This document shows positions 1-5,667 of a DNA stretch of 14,069 nt, one piece after another. Both the position numbers and the translations under genes were made by a program. Each line of letters starts with the position of its first letter. Within the stretch, counting starts at the first letter, position 1. The notes under the pieces were generated by a model. The model saw only the letters and a program-made list of their open reading frames with translations, was not told the DNA's origin and searched no databases. Origin of the DNA: Elusimicrobiota bacterium (lineage in GTDB: Bacteria; Elusimicrobiota; Elusimicrobia; UBA1565; JACRDR01). The stretch lies in the NCBI GenBank assembly GCA_016212845.1, contig JACRDR010000504.1:1-14069 (forward strand). The letters are read 5' to 3'.

Positions 1-166
1 CGGCAAGCACCCCGCGATCCTAAAGGATGAAGTCACCACCCCCGGCGGCACCGCGATCGCCGCGGTCCACGAGCTCGAATCGAAGGGCCTGCGCACCGTC
101 CTCATCGACGCCGTCGTCACCGCCACCAAGCGCTCCAAAGAGCTGAGCGACCTCTTCGGCAAATAA
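1..166 (+). CDS. proC: Pyrroline-5-carboxylate reductase, C-terminal end (partial)
   Basis: Only the last 54 codons are in the window. The reading frame starts at base 2 and ends at TAA 164-166. The visible peptide begins GKHPAILKDEVTTPGGTAIA and ends in TKRSKELSDLFGK. The LKDEVTTPGGTAIA stretch, followed by an L-E-x-x-G-L-R segment and a TKRSKEL tail, is the hallmark C-terminal dimerisation domain of ProC. ProC reduces 1-pyrroline-5-carboxylate to proline with NAD(P)H in the cytoplasm, the last step of proline synthesis. The N-terminal Rossmann domain lies outside the window, so completeness cannot be judged. It reads in the same direction as the RNase D gene, but a strong promoter in the gap suggests separate transcription. 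Confidence 0.92.
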   Translation, partial: GKHPAILKDEVTTPGGTAIAAVHELESKGLRTVLIDAVVTATKRSKELSDLFGK

Positions 167-172
167 GTCGAG

Positions 173-190
173 CCGGGGATGGTCCCCAGG
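173..190 (+). terminator. Weak hairpin after proC, possible terminator
   Basis: GGGGA (175-179), loop TGG and TCCCC (183-187) form a 5-bp G/C-rich stem just after the proC stop. No T-tract follows, so intrinsic termination is uncertain. It sits immediately before the -35 box of the next promoter. Confidence 0.3.
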
Positions 191-191
191 G

Positions 192-220
192 TTGACTTAT
201 CGAGATAGACCCGCCATAAT
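192..220 (+). promoter_or_regulatory. Near-consensus sigma-70 promoter for rnd
   Basis: TTGACT (192-197) and CATAAT (215-220) are separated by exactly 17 bp. Each hexamer matches the housekeeping consensus at 5 of 6 positions. Transcription would start near 227, giving a leader of about 115 nt before the RNase D start codon. This is the best -35/-10 pair in the window and contrasts with the -10-only boxes seen before other genes. Confidence 0.75.
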
Positions 221-226
221 TTAAAG

Positions 227-341
227 ACGGAGCGCGACCGGGCTCCATAAAAGAGACGTAAGGGACCCGGCGCCGCACGGATAGCGAGTCTCGCTCGAGA
301 GAGCTGATGGCCCGCTTCCCGCCGAGAAGCGAGTAAGCCGT
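227..341 (+). promoter_or_regulatory. Structured rnd leader with a 9-codon upstream ORF
   Basis: The predicted leader has three simple hairpins: GGAGC/GCTCC (229-233 with 242-246), AGCGA/TCGCT (283-287 with 291-295) and CGCTTC/GAAGCG (313-318 with 326-331). AGCGAG occurs twice (283-288 and 328-333), so CTCGCT at 290-295 could pair with either copy, giving mutually exclusive folds. An ATG at 307 opens a 9-codon ORF, MARFPPRSE, ending with TAA at 334-336. That stop lies 5 nt before the TTG start of rnd, and the ORF spans the third hairpin. A ribosome on this mini-ORF would open the hairpin and could reinitiate at rnd. The pairings and ORF are visible; the regulatory role is inferred. A separate small RNA is an alternative. 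Confidence 0.4.
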
Positions 342-1577
342 TTGGAAACTGAAGACCATCCCGTAGCCGTAATCGAAACGCTCGCCGATTTGGAGCAGTT
401 GGCCGCCCATTTCGAGGGCATGGACCGCATTTCGGTCGACCTCGAATCGGACAGCTTTTACTCCTATCACGAGAAGGTCTGCCTCCTGCAGGTCTCCTCG
501 GCGACCGACGATTTCGTCATCGACCCGCTCTCGGTGCTCGATCTCTCCCCCTTAGGCGCGATCTTCCGCGATCCGAAGGTAGAGAAGATCTTCCACGCCG
601 GCGAGTACGACATCCTTTGCCTCAAGCGCGACTACGGCTTCGAGGTAAACAACGTTTTCGACACGATGATCGCCGCGCGCATCCTCGGCTCGAAGGAGCT
701 CGGGCTCGCCTCGCTCATCCAGAAGTACTTCGACGTCACCCTCTCCAAGAAGCTCCAGCGCTCCGACTGGGGCAAGCGGCCGCTGACCGCGGCCCAGATC
801 GAGTACGCCCGCCTCGACACGCATTACCTCTCCGAGCTGCGCGACATCCTGCACGGCGAGCTGACCAAGCGCGACTTAGACGGCGACGCCGACGACGAGT
901 TCGCCCGCCTCGTGCGGGTCCAGCCGACCGAGCGCGTGTTCGACCCCGATTCGTTTTGGCGCCTGCCCGGCGCGCGCGCGATCAGCGCGCAGCAGCGGGC
1001 CGTGCTCAAGGAGCTCTACTACTACCGCGAGAAGACCGCCGCGCAGATGGACCGCGCCGCCTTCCGCGTGCTGCCGGAGCAGCTGCTGGTGCGGCTCGCC
1101 GAGGTCCTGCCTCGCGATCTCGACGGCCTGCAGAAGACGCGCGGCATGACGCCGTATCTCTTCAACCGCTTCGGCAAAGAGCTGCTCGACATCATCGAGG
1201 CGGGCCTCGCGAAGGCGCCGATCGAAAAGGAGCCCGAGCGCCCGGCGAACCGGCGCTGGGACACCGTCACGATGCACCGCTACGAGGCGCTGCGCCAGTG
1301 GCGGAAGAAGAAGGCCGAGGATCGCGGCGTCGACACCGTCGTCATCCTCGCCACCGACGATCTCCGCGAGATCGCCCAGGCGCCGCTGCGCAACCCGCAC
1401 GACGCGGAGTCCTGGCTCTCCACCCTCAGCGAGCGCAAGCGCGAGCTCTACGGCGAGGAGCTGCTCGCGCTGCTCTCCACTCCCGTCTCCGCCCCCGTGG
1501 GCGGAGGCCGCAAGCGCCGCCGCCGCCGCCGGAGCGGGGGCGGAAACGGCACCGCCGCTCCTCCCGCCGACGCCTAG
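342..1577 (+). CDS. rnd: Ribonuclease D with HRDC domain
   Basis: This is a 3'-to-5' exoribonuclease that trims stable RNA precursors such as tRNA 3' ends in the cytoplasm. The DEDDy catalytic set is complete: D33 and E35 in SVDLES, D90 in HAGEYDILCL, and Y155 and D159 in EYARLDTHYL. A typical HRDC domain follows at about residues 215-290 (from QQRAVLKELYYYRE through RGMTPYLFNRFGKELLDII). A second HRDC-like segment covers about 305-380. The 411-residue length slightly exceeds the E. coli enzyme. The excess is largely a C-terminal tail of about 25 residues, rich in Gly and Arg (GGGRKRRRRRRSGGG), a plausible RNA-contacting extension. The start is TTG at 342; the next in-frame ATG (residue 27) would cut into the exonuclease fold. 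The stop overlaps that of the convergent neighbour within CTAG. Confidence 0.92.
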   Translation: METEDHPVAVIETLADLEQLAAHFEGMDRISVDLESDSFYSYHEKVCLLQVSSATDDFVIDPLSVLDLSPLGAIFRDPKVEKIFHAGEYDILCLKRDYGFEVNNVFDTMIAARILGSKELGLASLIQKYFDVTLSKKLQRSDWGKRPLTAAQIEYARLDTHYLSELRDILHGELTKRDLDGDADDEFARLVRVQPTERVFDPDSFWRLPGARAISAQQRAVLKELYYYREKTAAQMDRAAFRVLPEQLLVRLAEVLPRDLDGLQKTRGMTPYLFNRFGKELLDIIEAGLAKAPIEKEPERPANRRWDTVTMHRYEALRQWRKKKAEDRGVDTVVILATDDLREIAQAPLRNPHDAESWLSTLSERKRELYGEELLALLSTPVSAPVGGGRKRRRRRRSGGGNGTAAPPADA

Positions 1578-3040
1578 TCCTTAAACGTCTCGACGGTAAA
1601 CGACGAGAGCTTCGTCTTGGGGTCGCTCGCGCAGCCGCGCGGCAGGCCTGCCTTCTGGGCGCACAGCTCGCCGAAGAACGAGTCCTTGTCGGACAGGGTG
1701 TCCCAGACCTGAGGCAGGAACAGGCCCCGGCGCCCGTCTTGCTCGAGCACGACGCCGTCGCGCTTGGGGAGGACGTCCGAGACGGAGGCGACCGGCTTCG
1801 GCGGCGAAAGGATCGAGACCTCTATTTTCAGTCCCGCCAACTCGGAAGCCTCGAGCGGCGCGAAGCGCGAATCGGAAAAGCCCGCTTCGACCGCGAAGGT
1901 CCGCACCGCCTCGAGCAGGGTGCTTTTCGCCTCCGTCGTGCCGATGCAGCCGCGGAGGCCGCCCGGCCCTTCGAGCGTCACGAAGACCGCGGCGGGCAAG
2001 TTGAACGCGGGACGGCTCGAGAGCTCGACGCCCAAGGCGGGCTTGCCGTCGAGCTTGCGCGCCAGCGCCTCGCGCGCTTCCTTCAGCAGCAGCGTTCGGT
2101 CCTCGTCGCTCAGGCCGTAGGCGGTGCGCGCGGGCGCGCCCGAGTCCTTGAGAAAAGCGACCGCGGCGTAGCCCACCACGGCGCGATAGACGTGCTCGGT
2201 CAGCGAGTCGCCCGAGTTGTAGCGCTTGAGCAGCTTCATTTGGTCCGCGCCGAGGGTCTTCGCCGCCGCGAGCACCGCGGTAGCCGCCCCCTCGCCGCAG
2301 TAGGTGCACTTGAGCTCGGGCAGGCCGCGCGCCATCAGGAAGCGGTTCGTCGCGTAAAAGAACGCGGGGTCGAGGCTGCCCATCGCGTGCAGCGTCGTCG
2401 GGTCCACGCGGTCGGCGACGTCGCCGGGCGGGTAATGCGATAGGTCGGAGGAGGCGACGAGGAGCACCTTCCGTCCTTTGACCGCCTTCGCCAACGCCTC
2501 GCCGACCTTCTCGGCGGTAGGGAGGTCCTCGGCGTTCATGACGAGCGCCACGAGCTTGGCCTTCGGGAACCTGCGCTGGAGGAACGGGACGTTCACCTCG
2601 ATCGAGTGCTCGCGATCATGCGCGTCGGGCATGACGCGGATGACGTCGTGCTCGAGGAGCGCCGTCCCGAGCTTGCGGTCGTATTCGACGCGGCCGAGCG
2701 GCGTCACGTAGGCGCCGGGAAACACCGCGGCGCCTTCGACCGGAGTGTAGTGGGCGGTGCCGATCATCAGCACCGTCTCGACGTCCGCGGGGTCGACCGC
2801 GTTGAAGGCGGTCGCCGCCGCCTCGCCGGAGAACTCGATCCCGGCGTGGGGCACCAGCAGGGCCAACACCTTCCCGGAGATATTCCCCGGTTTGCCTATT
2901 TCGAGGAAATGGTCGACCTGCTTGATCAGCGTCGCCGCGTGGTTGGTGTAGAAGCGCCCGGCGACCGCCGGAGGACGCTCCATGTCGGCGGCGCTCGACG
3001 GCCAAGCCGTCAAGCACGCGAGAAGGAGGAGGGCGCGCAT
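1574..3040 (-). CDS. MEMO-AMMECR1 fusion (AmmeMemoRadiSam system proteins B and A), predicted exported
   Basis: The 488-residue protein joins two families usually annotated as AmmeMemoRadiSam system proteins B and A. Residues about 22-295 are MEMO-like: PPAVAGRFY, H65 in VPHAG, H97 in GTAH, DREHSIEVNVPF and C248 in CTYCGEGA correspond to the conserved metal-site positions of MEMO1. Residues about 300-488 are AMMECR1-like, with the invariant LRGCIGT (362-368) and a DGVVLE...GLFLPQVW segment. The start at 3040 gives MRALLLLACLTAWPSSA, a plausible Sec signal peptide; starting at 2983 (MERPPAVAG) would give a cytoplasmic form. Neither start has a clear SD, but a TATAAA box ends 7 nt before 3040. 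The biochemical role of the AmmeMemoRadiSam set remains poorly defined, and the radical SAM partner is not in this window. The gene is divergent from the deacetylase-like gene and convergent with rnd. Confidence 0.9.
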   Translation of the reverse strand: MRALLLLACLTAWPSSAADMERPPAVAGRFYTNHAATLIKQVDHFLEIGKPGNISGKVLALLVPHAGIEFSGEAAATAFNAVDPADVETVLMIGTAHYTPVEGAAVFPGAYVTPLGRVEYDRKLGTALLEHDVIRVMPDAHDREHSIEVNVPFLQRRFPKAKLVALVMNAEDLPTAEKVGEALAKAVKGRKVLLVASSDLSHYPPGDVADRVDPTTLHAMGSLDPAFFYATNRFLMARGLPELKCTYCGEGAATAVLAAAKTLGADQMKLLKRYNSGDSLTEHVYRAVVGYAAVAFLKDSGAPARTAYGLSDEDRTLLLKEAREALARKLDGKPALGVELSSRPAFNLPAAVFVTLEGPGGLRGCIGTTEAKSTLLEAVRTFAVEAGFSDSRFAPLEASELAGLKIEVSILSPPKPVASVSDVLPKRDGVVLEQDGRRGLFLPQVWDTLSDKDSFFGELCAQKAGLPRGCASDPKTKLSSFTVETFKD

Positions 3041-3047
3041 CGGGCGT

Positions 3048-3053
3048 TTTATA
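3048..3053 (-). promoter_or_regulatory. -10-type box TATAAA, 7 nt before the MEMO-AMMECR1 start
   Basis: On the minus strand the sequence reads TGATATAAA, then seven bases, then ATG at 3040. TATAAA matches the -10 consensus at 5 of 6 positions, and the TG upstream resembles an extended -10. Transcription would begin at or next to the start codon, predicting a leaderless mRNA and supporting 3040 over 2983 as the start. Confidence 0.5.
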
Positions 3054-3070
3054 TCACTTTCGCCAAAGGC

Positions 3071-3076
3071 TAGAAT
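3071..3076 (+). promoter_or_regulatory. -10-type box TAGAAT, 7 nt before the deacetylase-like gene
   Basis: GGCTAGAAT is followed by CTCCCCC and ATG at 3084. TAGAAT matches the -10 consensus at 5 of 6 positions. It lies exactly 17 bp from the opposing TATAAA box (3048-3053), whose top strand TTTATA falls at the -35 position for this promoter. There is no SD, consistent with leaderless transcription. Confidence 0.5.
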
Positions 3077-3083
3077 CTCCCCC

Positions 3084-3926
3084 ATGGCCGTGTTCACCGA
3101 CCCCTCCGTCACGGGCTACCACACGCCCGGGCATCCAGAGGCCCCGTTCCGAGTCTCGAAGTCCGCCGAGCGGCTGAAGGCCGCCGGGCACGCGCTCCTG
3201 CCTCCCGAGAAGCCGGCCGCGGACGCCGAGCTCCTGCGCGTGCACACCCCGCGCCACCTCGAGACGGTCGCGAAGGGCACCTTCCGCGACGCCGACACCG
3301 CCTTCTATCCGCAGATCGACGCGATCGCCCGCACCAGCCTCGCCGGGGCGCTGTCGGCGGCCGGGCGGGCCGAAAAGGGCGAGCCGTCGTTTTCGCTCAT
3401 GCGCCCGCCGGGCCATCACGCGGCGCCCGAGAAGGTCGCGGGCTTCTGCTACTACAACAACCTCGCGATCGCGGTCGCCGGCATCCCCGGCAAGAAGGTC
3501 GCGATCGTCGACGTGGACGTCCATCACGGAGACGGGACCGAGGCCTGGGCGTTCGGCCGGGAGAACGTGACCTTCGTTTCGCTCCACCAGGTTCCGCTGT
3601 ACCCCGGCAGCGGGCTCAAGAGCCGCGGCAATTGCCGCAACATCCCGCTGCCGCCGGGCACCCACGAGACGCAGTACTTGAAGGCCCTCGAAGGCGCGCT
3701 GCACGAGGTCCTGAACTCGAAGCCCGATCTCCTCGCGGTGTCCGCCGGCTTCGACACCTACAAGGAAGACCCGATCGCGCAGCTCAAGCTCGACGCCGCG
3801 ACCTACAAGCGGATCGGGAAAATGCTCGCGGAGACGAAGCTCCCTCGCTTCGCGGTCTTGGAAGGGGGCTACGCGGAGGCGCTGCCCTTACTGATCGAGC
3901 GGTTTCTCGACGGCTTCTTCGACTGA
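3084..3926 (+). CDS. Histone-deacetylase-like amidohydrolase (class II/bacterial HDAC family)
   Basis: This 280-residue zinc hydrolase belongs to the arginase/deacetylase fold, whose bacterial members remove acetyl groups from acetylated polyamines, lysines or related amides. The catalytic set is complete: RPPGHH (H111, H112 charge-relay histidines), DVDVHHGDG (zinc ligands D145 and H147), SAGFD (zinc ligand D224) and EGGY (catalytic Y263). The segment NNLAIA before the zinc motif and the PLYPGSG loop also fit the family. There is no signal peptide, so it is probably cytoplasmic. The ATG at 3084 is chosen because homology begins at once (VFTDPSVTGYHTPGHPE) and a TAGAAT box lies 7 nt upstream. 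The natural substrate cannot be read from the sequence. The last 39 nt overlap the convergent DUF2231 gene. Confidence 0.92.
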   Translation: MAVFTDPSVTGYHTPGHPEAPFRVSKSAERLKAAGHALLPPEKPAADAELLRVHTPRHLETVAKGTFRDADTAFYPQIDAIARTSLAGALSAAGRAEKGEPSFSLMRPPGHHAAPEKVAGFCYYNNLAIAVAGIPGKKVAIVDVDVHHGDGTEAWAFGRENVTFVSLHQVPLYPGSGLKSRGNCRNIPLPPGTHETQYLKALEGALHEVLNSKPDLLAVSAGFDTYKEDPIAQLKLDAATYKRIGKMLAETKLPRFAVLEGGYAEALPLLIERFLDGFFD

Positions 3927-4358
3927 GCCCACGCCCATGCCGTGGGTGAAGACGAGCTCCCCGCCGAGGTAGGCGGTCCGAAGCAGGATCGACAGGCCGA
4001 AGACCCACGCCAAGACGACCGCCTCGCGCGAGAACTTGCCCGGCCAGTTCTTGCGGCGCAGCGTAAATACCGCCGCGGACAGGGCGGTGAAAAACCCCGC
4101 GGCCCAGGTCGCCGCTTCCTCGTGGGAGTGGAGCACGCGCCACGCGCCGGGGACGTGCGGCGCGCTGTCTTCGGCGACGTGGCCCAGGATCACCGCCGCC
4201 CACGCCGCCAGGGTCCCGAGCCAAAGAGTCCAGGCGGTCGCGTCCTCCAGCCAGGCCGGGGCGCGGCGCGACACGCTGAGCGCGCGCGCCGCGCCTCCGG
4301 CCAGGAGGAGCGCCAGCGGAAAATGAACGACCGCCGGGTGCAGCAGGTACCAGCGCAT
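3888..4358 (-). CDS. DUF2231-type four-helix membrane protein
   Basis: The 156-residue protein starts MRWYLLHPAVVHFPLALLLA; HPxxVHFPxALL is the signature of the DUF2231 family of predicted inner-membrane proteins with no established function. Four hydrophobic segments lie at about residues 4-26, 40-63, 80-100 and 113-136. Histidines are near helix ends (H7, H12, H59 region, HSHEE near 76), and the fourth helix ends in the family-typical YLGGELVFTHGMGVG. Histidines in membrane segments make metal or haem binding possible but unproven. The start ATG shares one base with the TAA of the upstream His-rich gene (TAATG), so the two are probably translationally coupled. Its 3' end overlaps the end of the deacetylase-like gene on the other strand. 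Confidence 0.85.
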   Translation of the reverse strand: MRWYLLHPAVVHFPLALLLAGGAARALSVSRRAPAWLEDATAWTLWLGTLAAWAAVILGHVAEDSAPHVPGAWRVLHSHEEAATWAAGFFTALSAAVFTLRRKNWPGKFSREAVVLAWVFGLSILLRTAYLGGELVFTHGMGVGSVEEAVEKPLDQ

Positions 4359-4765
4359 TATTTCGCCTTTTCGGCTCCGCTGACGACCAAGCCCTTGATG
4401 CCGTTCTTCTCGACGACCGAGCCGGTGACCTTCGCCTTTTCGCCGGCGAGCTTCTTCACCGCGCCGTAGGCCTTCGGGTTCTCGTGGTTCTCGAGAAGGA
4501 GATACAGCACGCCGTCGGCGCCGAGGATGCCCGCGGGCATGCCCTTGGCGACGCACGCCTTCGCGCACTTGCTGTGCTCGGCGTCCATCTCGCCGTGGCT
4601 CATGTAGCAGGCCATATCGACGATGTTGCCCTCGATCGTATGGGACGCGCCCGCCGCCGCGTGCTCGTGGTGGTCGCCGTGTCCCTTGCCCTCGTGCTTG
4701 TCGCCCGCCCAGGCGAACGGCGCCAGGACGACCGCGGCGGCGAGAGCCATGATCCAATTCTTCAT
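4358..4765 (-). CDS. Secreted His-rich, three-cysteine protein of a conserved uncharacterised type
   Basis: The protein has 135 residues. MKNWIMALAAAVVLAPFAWA is a clear Sec signal peptide, cleaved after A20. The mature protein begins with a His-rich stretch (six histidines in residues 24-42). A motif-rich core follows: GNIVDMACYMSHG (C53, H57), EHSKCAKAC (H64, C67, C71) and KGMPAGIL. The remainder (DGVLYLLLENHENPKAYGAV to VTGSVVEKNGIKGLVV) looks like a small beta-rich domain. The Cys/His clustering suggests periplasmic metal (copper, zinc) or haem binding; this is inference. A strong GGAGGAAGG SD abuts the ATG at 4765, and the J-domain gene ends 8 nt upstream, so it is an internal operon gene. 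I recognise the sequence type from other bacteria but know no assigned function. Confidence 0.8.
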   Translation of the reverse strand: MKNWIMALAAAVVLAPFAWAGDKHEGKGHGDHHEHAAAGASHTIEGNIVDMACYMSHGEMDAEHSKCAKACVAKGMPAGILGADGVLYLLLENHENPKAYGAVKKLAGEKAKVTGSVVEKNGIKGLVVSGAEKAK

Positions 4766-4773
4766 CCTTCCTC

Positions 4774-5193
4774 CTAGCCTCGGATGAGGCCGATCAGTAC
4801 TTTTACAAAATAGACCAGCGCGATCGCCGAAGCCGGAAGCACGACGCCCCACAAGACGATGCTTTCCACGCTCCACGCAACGCGGAGGCCAAGCTTCTCG
4901 GAAGCCGCCACATCTTCCATCTCCTTGGGCGCGAAGCTCCGGCCCGCGGTCTTGGGAGTGTAGTCGGGCGCGACCGCGGCCTCCTCTGGCAGTTCGGGGT
5001 ACCCCTCGGCCCGGAGCTTGGCGTAGGCCTCCTTCGCCTCCAAAAACAGCCTCTCGTGGAAGGCCTTGTCCGCGGGGTCGGTCCAGCGGTCGGGATGGCT
5101 CTCGAGGGCTTTCCGGCGATAGGCCTTCTTCACCGCGTCGGCGCTGGCGGGCGCGGAAAGGCCGAGGACACGATACGCTTCGTCCGTGTTCAC
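4774..5193 (-). CDS. J-domain protein with C-terminal membrane anchor
   Basis: The 139-residue protein has an N-terminal J domain at about residues 3-65 (DEAYRVLGL, KKAYRRKALE, then the diagnostic HPD at 33-35). J domains stimulate the ATPase of DnaK/Hsp70. A polar linker follows, then one hydrophobic segment at about 110-136 (VLWGVVLPASAIALVYFVKV). There is no Gly/Phe region, zinc finger or substrate-binding domain, so it is a specialised type III J protein, probably anchored with the J domain in the cytoplasm. It would recruit DnaK to a membrane client, plausibly a neighbouring gene product. The start is GTG at 5193; no upstream ATG is compatible with the family start. TAGTAT lies 9 nt upstream but overlaps the preceding stop codon. 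Confidence 0.85.
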   Translation of the reverse strand: MNTDEAYRVLGLSAPASADAVKKAYRRKALESHPDRWTDPADKAFHERLFLEAKEAYAKLRAEGYPELPEEAAVAPDYTPKTAGRSFAPKEMEDVAASEKLGLRVAWSVESIVLWGVVLPASAIALVYFVKVLIGLIRG

Positions 5194-5205
5194 GCCGGGA
5201 GGATA

Positions 5206-5388
5206 CTAATCTTCGACGTTGAGGCGGGGGATCCAGCCCATGCGGCGGGACGAGATCCAGACGCGGATCGCGGCGCCCAGGCAAAACATCGCCAGGAGCG
5301 CGGCGGCGAAAACGATGCTGTCTCGATAGGGAACCAGGTTGCCGGAGGCGTCGGCGATCGCGGAGTAGCTCGACACGAAGCGGGTCAT
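5206..5388 (-). CDS. Small one-helix membrane protein, copy B of a tandem pair
   Basis: The 60-residue protein begins MTRFVSSYSAIADASG and has one hydrophobic segment at about residues 25-45 (IVFAAALLAMFCLGAAIRVW). It ends in RMGWIPRLNVED. It is a paralogue of the 59-residue product just upstream. Both have M-x-x-aromatic-VSS-aromatic at the N terminus, Gly16, a P-x-R-acidic-S block before the helix, a basic residue after it, and a P..RL-acidic C terminus. The J-domain gene begins 12 nt downstream. I know no named family. The conserved N-terminal block and acid tail argue for a real gene, not chance. The SD is weak; AATACT lies 10 nt before the ATG. Confidence 0.7.
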   Translation of the reverse strand: MTRFVSSYSAIADASGNLVPYRDSIVFAAALLAMFCLGAAIRVWISSRRMGWIPRLNVED

Positions 5389-5427
5389 GGTTGTTTTCAG
5401 TATTGCCGAGTAAATAGGCCCATTCCA

Positions 5428-5440
5428 GACTCGGCGAGTC
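5428..5440. repeat. Perfect dyad GACTC-GGC-GAGTC between the paired small genes
   Basis: GACTCGGCGAGTC can form a 5-bp stem with a 3-nt loop, or serve as a 6+1+6 dyad for a dimeric regulator. It lies in the 67-nt gap between the two paralogous small genes. No T-tract follows on either strand, so an operator or mRNA processing/stability hairpin fits better than a terminator. Confidence 0.35.
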
Positions 5441-5455
5441 AGGCGCGGTCAGCGC

Positions 5456-5635
5456 CTAGTCGTCGAGCCGGACGGGGACCAGCGCGTCCACGCCACTGGA
5501 GCGCAGCACGAGCGCCATCGCGACGGCCAGGCAGACGACGCCGACGGCCGCCATCGAAAGGCAGAACGACTCGCGTCCGGGGATGTGGCCGCAGCAAGCC
5601 GCCAGGGTGCCGAAGCTGCTCACGTAGTGGGCCAT
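5456..5635 (-). CDS. Small one-helix membrane protein, copy A of a tandem pair
   Basis: This 59-codon gene is easily missed because of its size. The product begins MAHYVSSFGTLAACCGHIPG, has a hydrophobic segment at about residues 24-45 (CLSMAAVGVVCLAVAMALVL), and ends GVDALVPVRLDD before TAG. It aligns with the downstream 60-residue protein with a one-residue gap: VSS at 5-7, G16, P19, R21, E22 and S23 in this copy match V5-S7, G16, P20, R22, D23 and S24 in the other. It differs in four cysteines (C14, C15, C25, C35), which the other copy mostly lacks. The TAGAAT box 6 nt before the ATG makes it the likely first gene of the leftward membrane cluster. Function unknown. Confidence 0.7.
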   Translation of the reverse strand: MAHYVSSFGTLAACCGHIPGRESFCLSMAAVGVVCLAVAMALVLRSSGVDALVPVRLDD

Positions 5636-5641
5636 ACAGTG

Positions 5642-5647
5642 ATTCTA
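5642..5647 (-). promoter_or_regulatory. -10-type box TAGAAT, 6 nt before the 59-aa gene
   Basis: The minus strand reads GGGCTAGAAT, then CACTGT, then ATG at 5635. The box matches the -10 consensus at 5 of 6 positions. The short distance predicts a leaderless transcript for the five-gene cluster. No good -35 is visible. Confidence 0.45.
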
Positions 5648-5667
5648 GCCCGCGAGCTGTTTCGTAT

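Noticed and set aside
617..2443. A 608-codon plus-strand open frame running across the rnd and MEMO-AMMECR1 genes
   Set aside because: Its translation is Arg/Ala-rich with no domain motif, and it is the typical out-of-frame shadow in GC-rich DNA; the other frames hold clear RNase D and MEMO-AMMECR1 motifs.
3084..3926. Idea that the deacetylase-like gene implies a eukaryote-like histone or acetoin system
   Set aside because: The family is widespread in bacteria acting on polyamines and other amides; no histone-like or acetoin (acu) gene is nearby to support either.
4358..5284. 308-codon minus-strand frame extending the His-rich protein upstream through the J-domain gene
   Set aside because: The real protein begins at a signal peptide at 4765 with a GGAGGAAGG SD. 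The upstream part is antiphase to a clear J domain with HPD.
5389..5455. A promoter between the two small paralogous genes
   Set aside because: AATACT and TATTTA are only loose -10 matches with no -35, so I kept only the dyad as a feature and left co-transcription as the default.
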